Part shown: positions 54,859 through 64,000 of the stretch, one piece after another
Layout of the letters: the number at the start of each line of letters is the position of its first letter
Numbering within the stretch: the stretch's first letter is position 1
NCBI RefSeq assembly: GCF_009363555.1
Contig: NZ_CP045372.1
Location: 3,049,501 to 3,113,500, forward strand
DNA length: 64,000 bases
Direction of reading: 5' to 3'
DNA from: Sulfitobacter sp. THAF37
GTDB taxonomy: Bacteria; Pseudomonadota; Alphaproteobacteria; Rhodobacterales; Rhodobacteraceae
Position numbers and translations under genes: made by a program
The notes under the pieces: model-generated
Seen by the model: the letters and a program-made list of their open reading frames with translations, nothing else
What the model was told of the DNA's origin: nothing
Databases searched by the model: none

Positions 54859-55410
54859 ATCGCTCGCAGACCTCATAACGCGCCACCGACACGGGATACC
54901 GGACCGCGCGTCAACGAAAACATTCGTGCCCCGGAAATTCGCCTGATCGGCGCAGATGGCGAAAACGTCGGCGTCGTGTCACCGGCGCGCGCCATGGACA
55001 TGGCCGAGGAGGCCGGGCTCGACCTGGTCGAGATTTCGCCGAACGCCAATCCGCCTGTTTGCAAGATCATGGATTTTGGCAAGTTCAAGTATGAACAGCA
55101 AAAGCGTGAATCCGAAGCCCGCAAGAAGCAGAAGATCATCGAAATCAAAGAGGTCAAGTTCCGCCCGAACACGGACACCAATGATTACGACGTCAAGATG
55201 CGGAATGTTTTCAAGTTTCTGGAGAATGGCGACAAGGTGAAAGTCACCCTTCGGTTCCGTGGCCGCGAGATGGCGCACCAGAATCTGGGCCGCGAACTGC
55301 TGGAGCGTGTCGCCGAAGACACCAAGGATCTGGGCCGGGTGGAAAACTTTCCCAAGATGGAAGGCCGCCAGATGGTCATGCTGATCGGTCCCTTGCCCAA
55401 CAAGGCGTGA
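54859..55410 (+). CDS. infC: Translation initiation factor IF-3
   Basis: IF-3 with N-domain ([20 protein letters not shown]) and C-domain ([34 protein letters not shown]); about 184 residues from here. It binds the 30S subunit and checks the start codon. The likely start is the ATC at 54859: AAAGGA lies 8 nt upstream of it, while an ATG at 54850 overlaps that Shine-Dalgarno. Non-AUG starts (AUU, AUC) are usual for infC, allowing autoregulation. The usual downstream rpmI-rplT pair is not adjacent; a terminator follows. Confidence 0.93.
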   Translation: MARRPHNAPPTRDTGPRVNENIRAPEIRLIGADGENVGVVSPARAMDMAEEAGLDLVEISPNANPPVCKIMDFGKFKYEQQKRESEARKKQKIIEIKEVKFRPNTDTNDYDVKMRNVFKFLENGDKVKVTLRFRGREMAHQNLGRELLERVAEDTKDLGRVENFPKMEGRQMVMLIGPLPNKA

Positions 55411-55465
55411 ACAAGGCCACCAAAGACACCGCAAGCGGCCCCTTTGACCGCTGAAACGAATGAAA

Positions 55466-55500
55466 AAATCCCCGCAATCTCTTGCGGGGATTTCTTTTTT
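55466..55500 (+). terminator. Rho-independent terminator of infC
   Basis: AAATCCCCGCAA pairs perfectly with TTGCGGGGATTT around TCTC, followed by CTTTTTT. The reverse strand has an A/T tract as well, so it can also end the convergent OmpA gene. Confidence 0.9.
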
Positions 55501-55519
55501 CCGGCCTCGCCTTTCGACT

Positions 55520-57325
55520 TTAGCGCAGCAGCTCGGTGATGTTGCGCACCACCGCCCGGCGATTGGCCTGCTCGGCGTTGGGAGTCGGTACCTTCAGGTC
55601 GGATTCGCCGTAGCCCTGGGTCACGATGTTCTGCGCCGGGACGTCGAAATATTCCCTCAGCGCCAGTGCCACGGTTTCGGCCCGCCGGTCGGAAAGCGCC
55701 AGATTGTAGGTGGCGTCGCCCACCGCATCGGTATGTCCTTCGACCAGGATCACGGTGCGCGGGTCCTCGGCGATCTGCTCGCGCAATGCGGTCCCGATGA
55801 GCGCCAGGCTGCGTGCCTGCTCGGGCTGGATCGCGGCGGAACCGGTTTCGAACCGCACGGCGTCAAGTTCCAGCTGCGGCGCCAGCGCGCGCACCTGCTG
55901 AATGTCCCTGATCTGACGCAGAGAGAACGTGCGGTTGGTGTCAGCCGCCAGTTGGCGTTGCAATGCTGCGCGCAGCGCCTGTTCGTCCTGGTTGCTCACC
56001 ATCTCGACCTGTTGCTGCTGGTTCACCTGCGGCAACTCGTTGACGACCACCTGCTGTTCCTCGACCAGATCGTCGAACAGAACTGTCTGGTTGCCCTGGG
56101 CATCGACCGACACCCGGCGCAGAACGGACCCGTCGCGCGCGCGGATCGTGATGACCTGCGAACCATCGGTCTTGGTAACAATGGTGCGGCTGGACCCGTC
56201 GTCGAAAGTCTGGGTCTGGACCTGGTCCCCAGGCTGCCGCAGCAGCGCGTTTTCATCCTTCAGCACGCGCAATTCGCCATTCGGCTGTTCAAGGATCAGA
56301 CGGTCGCCGGAGCGGCTGACCACCTTGTCGCCGTTCTTCAGCACGGAGCCGACGGCGACCGCGCCAAGCCCGACGAGAAGTGCTTTCTCGAACGTGCTCA
56401 GACCATCGTCATCGGCGGCCGGTGCGGCTTCGGCGGTCTGCTCACCCGTGACGGTGGTCGCGAATTCCTCGTCCGGGGATCGAACGCTGTCTTCCGTGAC
56501 TTCCTCGGTGACCACTTCGGCGTCGTTGTTCTCCGCTTCGGCTGCAGCGGCCGCCGCAGCGATCGCCTGGCGTTCCGCCTCACGGTCAGCCGCACGCTGT
56601 GCCTCAAGCTCTGCCGCCACGCGGTCCGCTTCGGCCTGTGCTTCGGCTGTCATTTCCGCGTCTTCGGCGGCCTGCGCATCGGCAGCGGCCTGCGCATCTT
56701 CGGCAGCCTGCGCGTCTTCGGCGGCCTGCGCATCTTCAGCAGCCTGCGCATCTTCGGCGGCCTGCGCGTCGGCAGCGGCCTGCGCGTCGGCAGCGGCCTG
56801 CACATCTTCGGCAGCCTGCGCGTCTTCAGCGGCCTGCGCGTCGGCAGCGGCCTGCGCATCTTCGGCAGCCTGCGCGTCTTCAGCGGCCTGCGCATCGGCA
56901 GCGGCCTGTGCATCAGCGGCAGCCTGTGCGTCGGCGGCAGCCTGAGCGTCGGCGGCGGCCTGAGCGTCGGCGGCGGCCTGTGCCTCAGCGGCAGCCTGCG
57001 CATCGGCGGCGGCCTGAGCGTCGGCAGCGGTTTGACCGCTCGCAGCTGCGGCAGCATCGTCTTCCGCCTGCTGAGCCTGTTGCGCCTGGTTCACGACGTC
57101 CAGCCCGGTCCCGGCAGAGGCCGCCACATCGCCGCTTTGCGCCCTCAGGACAGCCAGTTGTTCGGCGGTTGTCACCGTCTCCTGCTCAAACAGACAGGGA
57201 AACGTCACATCTTCTGCACCCAGCTCACATACCGGAATATCGGTGCTCTGTGCAAAGGCACCGTGCGGCAATACCAGCAGCAGGCTCATTCCCAGTGATG
57301 TGGTTGATTTGAATAGCGTTTTCAT
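55520..57325 (-). CDS. OmpA-family outer-membrane protein with a long alanine-rich repeat region
   Basis: A 601-residue protein with a signal peptide (MKTLFKSTTSLGMSLLLVLP...AFAQ). After a short Cys-containing segment, residues about 90-245 are Ala-rich repeats of 6-7 residues (DAQAAADAQAAEDAQ). A middle domain (about 300-440) resembles a beta-rich region. The C-terminal 130 residues are the OmpA peptidoglycan-binding domain (VRFETGSAAIQPEQARSLAL, VEGHTDAVGDATYNLALSDR, QGYGESDLKVPTPNAEQANR). It tethers the outer membrane to peptidoglycan; the repeat probably spans the periplasm as a helix. Repeat length may vary between strains. Confidence 0.88.
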   Translation of the reverse strand: MKTLFKSTTSLGMSLLLVLPHGAFAQSTDIPVCELGAEDVTFPCLFEQETVTTAEQLAVLRAQSGDVAASAGTGLDVVNQAQQAQQAEDDAAAAASGQTAADAQAAADAQAAAEAQAAADAQAAADAQAAADAQAAADAQAAADAQAAEDAQAAEDAQAAADAQAAEDAQAAEDVQAAADAQAAADAQAAEDAQAAEDAQAAEDAQAAEDAQAAADAQAAEDAEMTAEAQAEADRVAAELEAQRAADREAERQAIAAAAAAAEAENNDAEVVTEEVTEDSVRSPDEEFATTVTGEQTAEAAPAADDDGLSTFEKALLVGLGAVAVGSVLKNGDKVVSRSGDRLILEQPNGELRVLKDENALLRQPGDQVQTQTFDDGSSRTIVTKTDGSQVITIRARDGSVLRRVSVDAQGNQTVLFDDLVEEQQVVVNELPQVNQQQQVEMVSNQDEQALRAALQRQLAADTNRTFSLRQIRDIQQVRALAPQLELDAVRFETGSAAIQPEQARSLALIGTALREQIAEDPRTVILVEGHTDAVGDATYNLALSDRRAETVALALREYFDVPAQNIVTQGYGESDLKVPTPNAEQANRRAVVRNITELLR

Positions 57326-57422
57326 TTGTCGTTCCTCACATTTTTCCGAACGCCGTTCGGGCAGCGCTTGTGAGTGAACGTCTCGAGCTCAATACGGTTC
57401 CGCCTGCCATCCCTGCCATGCA

Positions 57423-57458
57423 AAGAACCGCGCACCCCAAGGCACGCGGTTCTTCTCA
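57423..57458 (-). terminator. Terminator of the coxSLM operon
   Basis: AAGAACCGCG pairs with CGCGGTTCTT around CACCCCAAGGCA. On the minus strand it follows the coxM stop by about 20 bp and ends in a short T-rich stretch. Confidence 0.75.
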
Positions 57459-57476
57459 GCTACGTCGCAGGCAGGA

Positions 57477-58265
57477 TCAGGCGATTGCCGCCACCGCCCG
57501 TTTGGTCATCACACCGACCAGATGAGCACGATAGGCCGCCGTGCCGTGCAGGTCGCTGATCATATCGCCTTCGGCTTTCAGCCCGGCCACCGCATCGGCC
57601 GAGAAATTGGCGGACAGCGCCTCTTCCGCCTCGGTCCAGCGGAACACGCCGTCATTCGACGCGCCCGTCACCGCCACGCGCACACCATCGGCAAATTTCG
57701 CCACAAAGACCGCCACCAGCGGAAAGCGCGAAGCCGGCTGGATGAACTTCTCGTAATGCGCCGCTTCGGGCACCGGAAACTTCACTTCCGTAACGATCTC
57801 GCCCTCTTCCAGCGCCGTGGTGAACATCCCGAGGAAATAGTCATCCGCCGCGATCTCACGGTTGTTCGTGACGATCGTCGCGCCAGAGGCGAGCGCCGCC
57901 GCCGGATAGCAGGCGGAAGGGTCGTTGTTGGCCAGCGACCCGCCGATGGTGCCGCGATTGCGCACAGCCGGATCACCGATCCGCGCGGCAAGAGAGGCAA
58001 GGCCGGGATAATGCGCCTTGGCCTCGGCGGCAACGGTGGCGTGTGCGGTCCCGCCCCCAATGCACAGCTTGCCGTCGTCCGACATCCTGACGCCCTTCAT
58101 CTCGTCGATGGCGGTCAGCGACACCAGCACCGACGGCGCGGCCAGCCGCGCCTTCAGCGTCGGGATCAGGGTCTGCCCGCCGGAAATCGGCTGGGCCTCT
58201 TCCTTGCTCATCGCCTGCACCGCATCCGCGACCGTCTTGGGGCGTTCGACTTCGAAATTATACAT
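57477..58265 (-). CDS. coxM: Molybdenum hydroxylase FAD subunit (CoxM-type)
   Basis: A 262-residue FAD-binding subunit. PISGGQTLIPTLKARLAAPS and RIGDPAVRNRGTIGGSLANND are the two FAD/isoalloxazine motifs of the CO/xanthine dehydrogenase M-type family. It passes electrons from the [2Fe-2S] subunit to quinone or another acceptor. AAAGGAA lies 7 nt before the ATG. Third gene of coxS-coxL-coxM; a 119-bp gap separates it from coxL. Confidence 0.9.
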   Translation of the reverse strand: MYNFEVERPKTVADAVQAMSKEEAQPISGGQTLIPTLKARLAAPSVLVSLTAIDEMKGVRMSDDGKLCIGGGTAHATVAAEAKAHYPGLASLAARIGDPAVRNRGTIGGSLANNDPSACYPAAALASGATIVTNNREIAADDYFLGMFTTALEEGEIVTEVKFPVPEAAHYEKFIQPASRFPLVAVFVAKFADGVRVAVTGASNDGVFRWTEAEEALSANFSADAVAGLKAEGDMISDLHGTAAYRAHLVGVMTKRAVAAIA

Positions 58266-58384
58266 CGTCTTTCCTTTCGAACCTGGCACCGCCTGTGGGG
58301 TCTCGCGGCGGCACCGGCTTCTTTATGCCAAAAATACCTCTGGGGGGTCCGGGGGGCAACGCCCCCCGGCTCCGCCCTCTCAGC

Positions 58385-60748
58385 TTATCCCTGCATCGCC
58401 GCCCAGACGCGCGACGGCGTCACGGGCATGTCGATATGGGCCACGTCCTTGCCGCCCGAGCGCATCGCATCGAGCACCGCGTTGACCACCGCCGGGGGCG
58501 ACCCGATGGCCCCCGCCTCGCCACAGCCTTTCACCCCAAGGGGGTTGTGCGTACAGGGCGTCTGGCAGGAATGATCCACGTCGAACATCGGTACGTCGCT
58601 GGCCCGCGGCATGGCGTAGTCCATGTAGGACGCGCTCAGCAACTGGCCGTCGCTGTCATAGGCGCAATTCTCCATCAGCGCCTGACCGATCCCCTGGGCC
58701 AGCCCGCCATGCACCTGGCCGGTGACGATCATCGGGTTGACGATGTTGCCAAAGTCGTCCGCGGCGGCGAACCGCTCGATGGTGACATGGCCGGTTTCCG
58801 GGTCAAGCTCCACTTCGCAGGCATAGGCACCCGAGGGGTAGGTAAAGTTGCTGGGGTCATAGAACGCCGTCTCCTCCAGCCCCGGCTCGATATCCTCCAG
58901 CGGGTAGTTATGCGGCACATAGGCGGCCAGCGTCACGTCTCCCCAGGCCACCGACTTGTCCGTACCGGCGACGCTGAACGCCCCGTCCTTCAGTTCGATG
59001 TCGCCTTCGGAGGCTTCCAGCAGGTGCGACGCGATCTTCTTGGCCTTGGCGATGATCTTTTCCGTCGCGCGCACCATCGCCGATCCACCCACCGCGAGGG
59101 AACGCGACCCGTAGGTGCCCATGCCCATCGGCGTCTTGGAGGTATCGCCATGCACGATTTCGACCATGGAGGCGTCGATGCCGATCATCTCGGCGATCAC
59201 CTGCGGAAAGGCCGTCTCGTGCCCCTGCCCGTGGCTGTGGCTGCCGGTCATGACAACCAGGCCGCCGGTCGCGTTGACCCGCACCGTGGCGCTTTCGTAC
59301 AGACCGGCGCGCGCGCCCAGCTGACCCACCAGGTTCGACGGCGCGATGCCGCAGGCCTCGATATAGCAGTTCACCCCAAAGCCGCGCAGCTTGCCCTTGG
59401 CTTCGCTTTCCTTGCGCCGCGCTTCGAAACCGGCCAGGTCCGCGATCTCTTCGAGCTTGTCCATGGTGGCACCGTAGTCGCCGGTGTCGTATTCCACCGC
59501 CACCGGGGTGGCATAGGGGAATTCGGTGATGAAGTTCTGACGGCGCAGCTTGATCGGGTCGACCCCCAGTTCATGTGCGGCCTTGTCCACCAGACGCTCC
59601 AGCTGATAGGTCGCCTCCGGCCGGCCGGCCCCGCGATAGGCATCCACCGGCACGGTGTTGGTGAACACCGCCTTGACGTTCACATAGATCAACGGCGTCT
59701 TGTAGTTGCCCGCCATCAGCGTGCCATGCAGCCACGTCGGCACCGAGGGCGCGAATGTCGACAGATAGGCGCCCATGTTGGCGTAGGTATCGGTGCGCAG
59801 CGCGGTAAAGTTGTTCTCCGCATCCAGCGCCAGTTCGATCTTGGTCACATGGTCCCGGCCATGCGCGTCCGAGATGAACGCCTCCGACCGGCTTGAGGTC
59901 CATTTCACCGGACGGTTGCAGGCCTTGGCCGCAAAGGTGCAGAAGGCCTCTTCCTGGTAGTGGAAGATCTTGGTGCCGAAACCGCCGCCCACATCGGGCG
60001 CCACGACCCGCAGCTTGTGCTCGGGGATGCCCAGAACGAAGGCCCCCATCAGCAGCCGGATCACATGCGGGTTCTGCGAGGTGGTATAAAGCGTGTGTTC
60101 CCCATCGGAGCGGTTGTAATCGCCCACCGCCACGCGCGGCTCCATCGGGTTGGCCACCAGCCGGTTGTTGACCAGCTCCAGCGTGGTGACATGCGCGGCC
60201 TCTTCAAAGGCCTTGTTCACCGCGTCCTTGTTCTCTTCGACGAACCCCCAGTCATAGCAGAGGTTCGATGTCAGGTCGTCATGCACCTTGGGCGCGCCGT
60301 CCTTGACCGCCTCTTTCATGTCGATGACGGCGGGCAGTTCCTCGATGTCCACGACGATCGCTTCGGCGGCATCGCGGGCCTGCCCAAGCGTCTCAGCCAC
60401 GACGGCGGCGATGGGCTCGCCCACGTGCCGCACCTTGCCCTGCGCCAGCACCGGATGGCCCGGTTCCTGCATCGGCTGTCCGTGCTTGTCAGTGACCTGC
60501 CAGCCGCAGGGCATGCCGCCCACGCCTTCAAAGTCCTTGCCGGTGAAGATCTTCACCACCCCGTCCATACCTTCGGCCGCAGATGTGTCCACATTGGTCA
60601 GCTTGCCATGGGCCACGTCAGAGCGCAGGAAAAAGACATAGGCCTGTCCCCGCAGGTTGATGTCGTCGGTGTAATTGCCGTTGCCGGTCAAAAACCGGAC
60701 GTCCTCGCGCCGCTTCGTGCTGGCACCAATTCCGCCGTCTTTGGGCAT
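58385..60748 (-). CDS. coxL: Molybdenum hydroxylase large subunit (form II CoxL-type)
   Basis: A 787-residue Mo-molybdopterin cytosine dinucleotide subunit. The active-site loop reads AYRGAGR (residues 370-376), the form II signature; the AYxCSFR loop of true (form I) CO dehydrogenases, with its Cu-binding Cys, is absent. [13 protein letters not shown] carries the catalytic Glu744. Form II enzymes act on unknown substrates, and CO oxidation is disputed. GGAGG lies 7 nt before the ATG at 60748, which decided against a second ATG two codons upstream. Middle gene of coxSLM. Confidence 0.92.
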   Translation of the reverse strand: MPKDGGIGASTKRREDVRFLTGNGNYTDDINLRGQAYVFFLRSDVAHGKLTNVDTSAAEGMDGVVKIFTGKDFEGVGGMPCGWQVTDKHGQPMQEPGHPVLAQGKVRHVGEPIAAVVAETLGQARDAAEAIVVDIEELPAVIDMKEAVKDGAPKVHDDLTSNLCYDWGFVEENKDAVNKAFEEAAHVTTLELVNNRLVANPMEPRVAVGDYNRSDGEHTLYTTSQNPHVIRLLMGAFVLGIPEHKLRVVAPDVGGGFGTKIFHYQEEAFCTFAAKACNRPVKWTSSRSEAFISDAHGRDHVTKIELALDAENNFTALRTDTYANMGAYLSTFAPSVPTWLHGTLMAGNYKTPLIYVNVKAVFTNTVPVDAYRGAGRPEATYQLERLVDKAAHELGVDPIKLRRQNFITEFPYATPVAVEYDTGDYGATMDKLEEIADLAGFEARRKESEAKGKLRGFGVNCYIEACGIAPSNLVGQLGARAGLYESATVRVNATGGLVVMTGSHSHGQGHETAFPQVIAEMIGIDASMVEIVHGDTSKTPMGMGTYGSRSLAVGGSAMVRATEKIIAKAKKIASHLLEASEGDIELKDGAFSVAGTDKSVAWGDVTLAAYVPHNYPLEDIEPGLEETAFYDPSNFTYPSGAYACEVELDPETGHVTIERFAAADDFGNIVNPMIVTGQVHGGLAQGIGQALMENCAYDSDGQLLSASYMDYAMPRASDVPMFDVDHSCQTPCTHNPLGVKGCGEAGAIGSPPAVVNAVLDAMRSGGKDVAHIDMPVTPSRVWAAMQG

Positions 60749-60831
60749 GTTCATTCCTCCCGAATGTGTCGGGCCGCTCCACCCCTGCATTTTCTCCTGC
60801 AGGGTGGGTCCGACCCCACGCGTTGATGTGC

Positions 60832-61317
<486 letters not shown>

Positions 61318-61437
61318 CTAGTCCTCCCCTTCGTGACCTTGTTTCTTCCCGAGTTAAACACGCAGGACATGGGTTGAGAATAGATAAATTCGGGGATCAC
61401 GGGATATTGGACTAAAGTACCCCGGCCAGTCCGGCGT

Positions 61438-62436
61438 TCAGGTCGTGCGGCCCCGGCGCGGCTGCGGGCGGGTCGGAATTTCCTTGAGCAATCCGCCCAC
61501 GCCCATGCCCGCGATGTCGGCTGATGTGACGGGCACGCCGCAGATCACCCGCGACAGCACCCAGTCGGCCCCGTTCAGCGCAGGCGCCCGCGCGCAGCCC
61601 GGAAGCCCGATCACGGGACGCCCCCCCAGATCGCCAAGAAACAACAGGTTGCCCGGGTCCACCGGCATGCCGAAGCGCGTGACGCTGCCCCCGGCGGCGC
61701 GCAGGGCGGCGGGGGCCACGTCGTCGATGTCCGACGTGGCGGAGCCGGTCAGCACCAGCACCAGGTCCGACGTGCACCCGGCCAGTGCTGTCGCCAGCGG
61801 CGCGCGGCGGTGCGGCACCATCCGCACCGCCTCAAACGTCACGCCAAGCGCCTCCAGCCGGCCCGCGATGGCGGTGCGCCCCTTGTCGCCCACGCCGCCG
61901 GGTATCTCGGTGATGATCAGCGTCGCGGTCTTCAGCACCGGCTGGCGCAGACCAATGGCACCCGCCGCGTCGACCGCCGCGCAGGCACGGTCGAGGTCCG
62001 CAAGCGGCACCGCGTAGGAAATGATCTTGATCGTGGCGACCATGCCGCCGTCGCGCATCTGTTGCCAGGGAGGGACGGTTGCGATGGTGATCATCGGATG
62101 CACAGCGTTCACCGCCTCAAGTGCTGGCACATCCAGCTCCGCCACCCCCGGCCCCTGGGCCAGCAAGTTGACGCGCCCGGTGAAAGCCCGCGTGAGCTTC
62201 AGCCCCTGGCCTTGCCCCAGAACGGCGCGCGCCAGCCGCTCCGCGGCGCGGTCTTCGCCCAGATCGTCCCGATCGAGCCGCGCAACGATCACGGTCTCAT
62301 GTCCCGCCTCGGCCAGGGCGTTCACATCCTCCGGTGTCAGCGTCCGGCCCTTGCGCAGACGTCCCTCCCCGGTCTGCACCGAATGGGCCAGCACCGCGCC
62401 CTCGGCTTCGGTCAGCGGAACCGGGCCGAATTTCAC
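61438..62436 (-). CDS. Molybdopterin-binding (MoeA/MoaB-like) protein
   Basis: A 332-residue protein with an N-terminal MoeA-like start (VPLTEAEGAVLAHSVQTGEG) and a C-terminal MoCF-biosynthesis domain (LVLVLTGSATSDIDDVAPAA, FGMPVDPGNLLFLGDLGGRP, VIGLPGCARAPALNGADWVL). These proteins bind molybdopterin and are encoded with CODH-type hydroxylases, probably making or inserting the cytosine dinucleotide form. It overlaps the XdhC/CoxI gene by 4 bp (ATGA) and precedes coxS by 120 bp. Confidence 0.85.
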   Translation of the reverse strand: MKFGPVPLTEAEGAVLAHSVQTGEGRLRKGRTLTPEDVNALAEAGHETVIVARLDRDDLGEDRAAERLARAVLGQGQGLKLTRAFTGRVNLLAQGPGVAELDVPALEAVNAVHPMITIATVPPWQQMRDGGMVATIKIISYAVPLADLDRACAAVDAAGAIGLRQPVLKTATLIITEIPGGVGDKGRTAIAGRLEALGVTFEAVRMVPHRRAPLATALAGCTSDLVLVLTGSATSDIDDVAPAALRAAGGSVTRFGMPVDPGNLLFLGDLGGRPVIGLPGCARAPALNGADWVLSRVICGVPVTSADIAGMGVGGLLKEIPTRPQPRRGRTT

Positions 62437-63398
62437 GGGCGCCTCAGGGTCTGGATCATCTCGGCCAGGATGGACACCGCGATCTCGGCCGGTCCGGCGG
62501 CGCCGATGTCCAGCCCGATCGGGCCGTGGATGCGCCCGACCCGGTCCTCGGCAAAACCCGCCTCGGCCAGCCGCGCCAGTCGCGACGCATGGGTGCGCGT
62601 GCTGCCGAGCGCCCCGATATAAAAGGCGTCTGACCGCAGCGCACAGTGGATCGCCGGATCGTCAAGCTTGGGGTCATGGGTCAGCAGCACCACGGCACAG
62701 CGGGCATCCAGCCCGATCTCCTCCAGCGCCGCGTCCGGCCAGTCGTTGACCACCTGCGCATCGGGAAAACGGGCCGCGGCGCCAAAGGCTTCGCGCGGGT
62801 CCACCACCACCGGATCGAACCCGGTGGCGCGCGCCATGCCGACCAGATGCTGCGCGATGTGAACGCCGCCCACGATGATCAGGCGCAGCGGCGGGTTGTG
62901 GATGGCGATAAAGGTCCCGCCATCCTCGCTGACCCCGGAGCGGTCCATGCGGAACCTGTCCGCGTGCCCCTCCTCGACCAACCTTCGGTGGCTGCCGTCC
63001 AGCGCCACCTCGTAGGCGACCGCCCGCCGTGCCGCCCGCGCGGCCACCAGATCGCGCAGCATCGCCTCGGGCATGCCGCCGTCTCCGACCGGCTCGACCA
63101 GGATGCGGATGTTGCCGCCGCAGGCAAGGCCCACGGCAAAGGCGTCGCCGTCGCTGACACCGTATTCCAGCACACGGTTGCCGCCTTGCTCCAGCGCCTC
63201 CAGCGCCTCGACCACCACCGCGCCTTCGACGCAGCCGCCCGAGACAGAACCTTCCATCTCGCCCTCGCCCGAGACGACCAGCTGCGCGCCCACCCGGCGC
63301 GGCGCGGATCCCCAGGTCTCGATCACCGTCGCCAGTGCCACCCGCTGGCCTGCGTCGATCCATGCCAGGGCCTGTTCCGGTGCTGTCTGCGCTGCCAT
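62433..63398 (-). CDS. XdhC/CoxI family protein
   Basis: A 321-residue protein with the XdhC/CoxI N-domain (VALATVIETWGSAPRRVGAQ, GSVSGGCVEGAVV) and the Rossmann C-domain (LRLIIVGGVHIAQHLVGMAR, CAVVLLTHDPKLDDP, FYIGALGSTRTHASRLARL). Such proteins handle the molybdenum cofactor, including sulfuration, and deliver it to the large subunit. AAGGA lies 8 nt before the ATG. It is the first gene of the accessory pair upstream of coxSLM. Confidence 0.92.
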   Translation of the reverse strand: MAAQTAPEQALAWIDAGQRVALATVIETWGSAPRRVGAQLVVSGEGEMEGSVSGGCVEGAVVVEALEALEQGGNRVLEYGVSDGDAFAVGLACGGNIRILVEPVGDGGMPEAMLRDLVAARAARRAVAYEVALDGSHRRLVEEGHADRFRMDRSGVSEDGGTFIAIHNPPLRLIIVGGVHIAQHLVGMARATGFDPVVVDPREAFGAAARFPDAQVVNDWPDAALEEIGLDARCAVVLLTHDPKLDDPAIHCALRSDAFYIGALGSTRTHASRLARLAEAGFAEDRVGRIHGPIGLDIGAAGPAEIAVSILAEMIQTLRRP

Positions 63399-63593
63399 TC
63401 TGCGATCCTTTCCACCCCGCCTGCCGGGAATGTAATGCGCGGGGCACCCGCGCTCAATGAGATAACACCACGGTGACACCCGCGCCGCCACCGCGACATT
63501 GGTCACAGCGCCCCGGCAGTCCGGCGGTCACTTGCACTGCCGCGCCGCGACAACTACATCTGTCGGCAAGAGATCAACATCGGAGACCCCACC

Positions 63594-63830
63594 ATGCCCA
63601 TGCAAGCCAGTGAGATCGAGGACCTGATCCGCGCGGCCTTTCCCGACGCCCGAATCGTGGTCGAGGGGAATGACGGCGTTCACATGGCGGCGATGGTGGA
63701 GGATGCCTCCTTCAAGGGCATGAACCGGGTGCAGCAGCAACGCGCGGTCTACGCCGCCCTCAAGGGCAAGATGGACGGGGCCAATGGCGAATTGCATGCC
63801 CTGGCCCTGACCACCCGGGCCCCGACCTGA
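63594..63830 (+). CDS. BolA family protein
   Basis: A 78-residue BolA/IbaG-like protein: MQASEIEDLIRAAFPDARIV and a conserved His in GVHMAAMVEDASFKG, then RVQQQRAVYAAL. BolA proteins bind monothiol glutaredoxins with a shared [2Fe-2S] cluster, and the next gene is grxD, 24 bp away, so they probably act together in Fe-S trafficking. Confidence 0.92.
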   Translation: MPMQASEIEDLIRAAFPDARIVVEGNDGVHMAAMVEDASFKGMNRVQQQRAVYAALKGKMDGANGELHALALTTRAPT

Positions 63831-63854
63831 ACACACTTTATCAAGGACAATCAC

Positions 63855-64000
63855 ATGAGCGACGCCAAGACGCAGATCCAGGACACCATCACCGCCAATG
63901 ACGTGGTCCTTTTCATGAAAGGCACCAAGGAAATGCCGCAATGCGGGTTTTCCTCCCGCGTGGCGGGGGTGCTGAACTACATGGGTGTCACCTATTCCGA
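63855..64000 (+). CDS. grxD: Monothiol glutaredoxin Grx4-type, partial
   Basis: The first 48 residues are present and the window ends inside the gene. QIQDTITANDVVLFMKGTKE is the family start, and MPQCGFSSRV carries the CGFS active site with Cys30. Grx4-type proteins bind [2Fe-2S] clusters, usually with BolA, which is encoded just upstream. AAGGA precedes the ATG. Confidence 0.93.
   Translation, partial: MSDAKTQIQDTITANDVVLFMKGTKEMPQCGFSSRVAGVLNYMGVTYS

Noticed and set aside
56640..57060. Ala-rich tandem repeats in the OmpA gene as a CRISPR or tandem-array artefact
   Set aside because: The unit keeps the reading frame in multiples of three with codon-level variation (GCCTGCGCATCGGCGGC-like), so it is coding low complexity, not a repeat-spacer array.

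Overview
The window reads as a high-GC alphaproteobacterial chromosome segment, most likely from the Roseobacter group (Rhodobacteraceae). Indicators are a B12-dependent methyl-transfer set (bmt homologue, corrinoid protein, DUF1638), a TRAP dicarboxylate transporter with its DctB/DctD pair, tungstate ABC genes, a form II CoxSLM-type molybdenum hydroxylase, the cysG-DUF2849-cysI-cysH-DUF934 assimilatory sulfite reduction operon, and an alphaproteobacterial LexA-type box. Almost all genes are chromosomal housekeeping or metabolic genes. No phage, CRISPR array or complete IS element is visible, but several short non-autonomous elements and relics are present.

Layout. 0-10 kb: C-terminus of an MprF-like protein, the methyl-transfer genes, an SplB-related radical SAM gene with a LexA-type box, sufE, a lipoprotein, ridA, rnd, purN-purM and tRNA-Ile(CAT). 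9.8-15.1 kb: arsR-acr3, a thioesterase, an orphan EnvZ-like kinase, a 269-bp inverted-repeat element, an MBL hydrolase, tRNA-Asn and a frameshifted gene relic. 15.1-18.4 kb: tungstate uptake genes tupB-tupC-tupA followed by an HTH-PBP regulator. 18.6-26.2 kb: a frameshifted PAS-GAF-HWE-REC kinase, an RTX protein, decayed repeat DNA, two tRNA-Val genes (one with two partial 3'-end copies beside it), paired histidine phosphatases, an outer-membrane protein and an HU-like protein.

26.6-39.4 kb: lon, an Old Yellow Enzyme, a 353-bp TIR element ending exactly in the tgt stop codon, tgt, an SPFH/NfeD pair, an MscS channel, a RimB-RimK fusion, sufT, an A-type Fe-S carrier, a TfoX-N protein, a 2OG-Fe(II) oxygenase and tpiA. 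39.5-46 kb: dctM-dctQ-dctP, two palindromic candidate DctD boxes, dctD and dctB. 46-53.6 kb: a P450, an Lrp regulator divergent from the sulfite-reduction operon, and ferredoxin-NADP reductase. 53.6-57.3 kb: infC flanked by two alanine-rich envelope proteins. 57.4-64 kb: coxS-coxL-coxM, a MoeA-like protein, an XdhC/CoxI protein, bolA and the start of grxD.

The observations most worth checking are: a DctD whose AAA+ domain has lost the Walker A lysine and the GAFTGA loop while two near-perfect palindromic boxes remain upstream of dctPQM with no sigma-54 promoter visible; two families of TA-flanked inverted-repeat elements; repeated tRNA-Val 3' ends; a LexA box on the radical SAM gene; and the split B12 methyl-transfer gene set.
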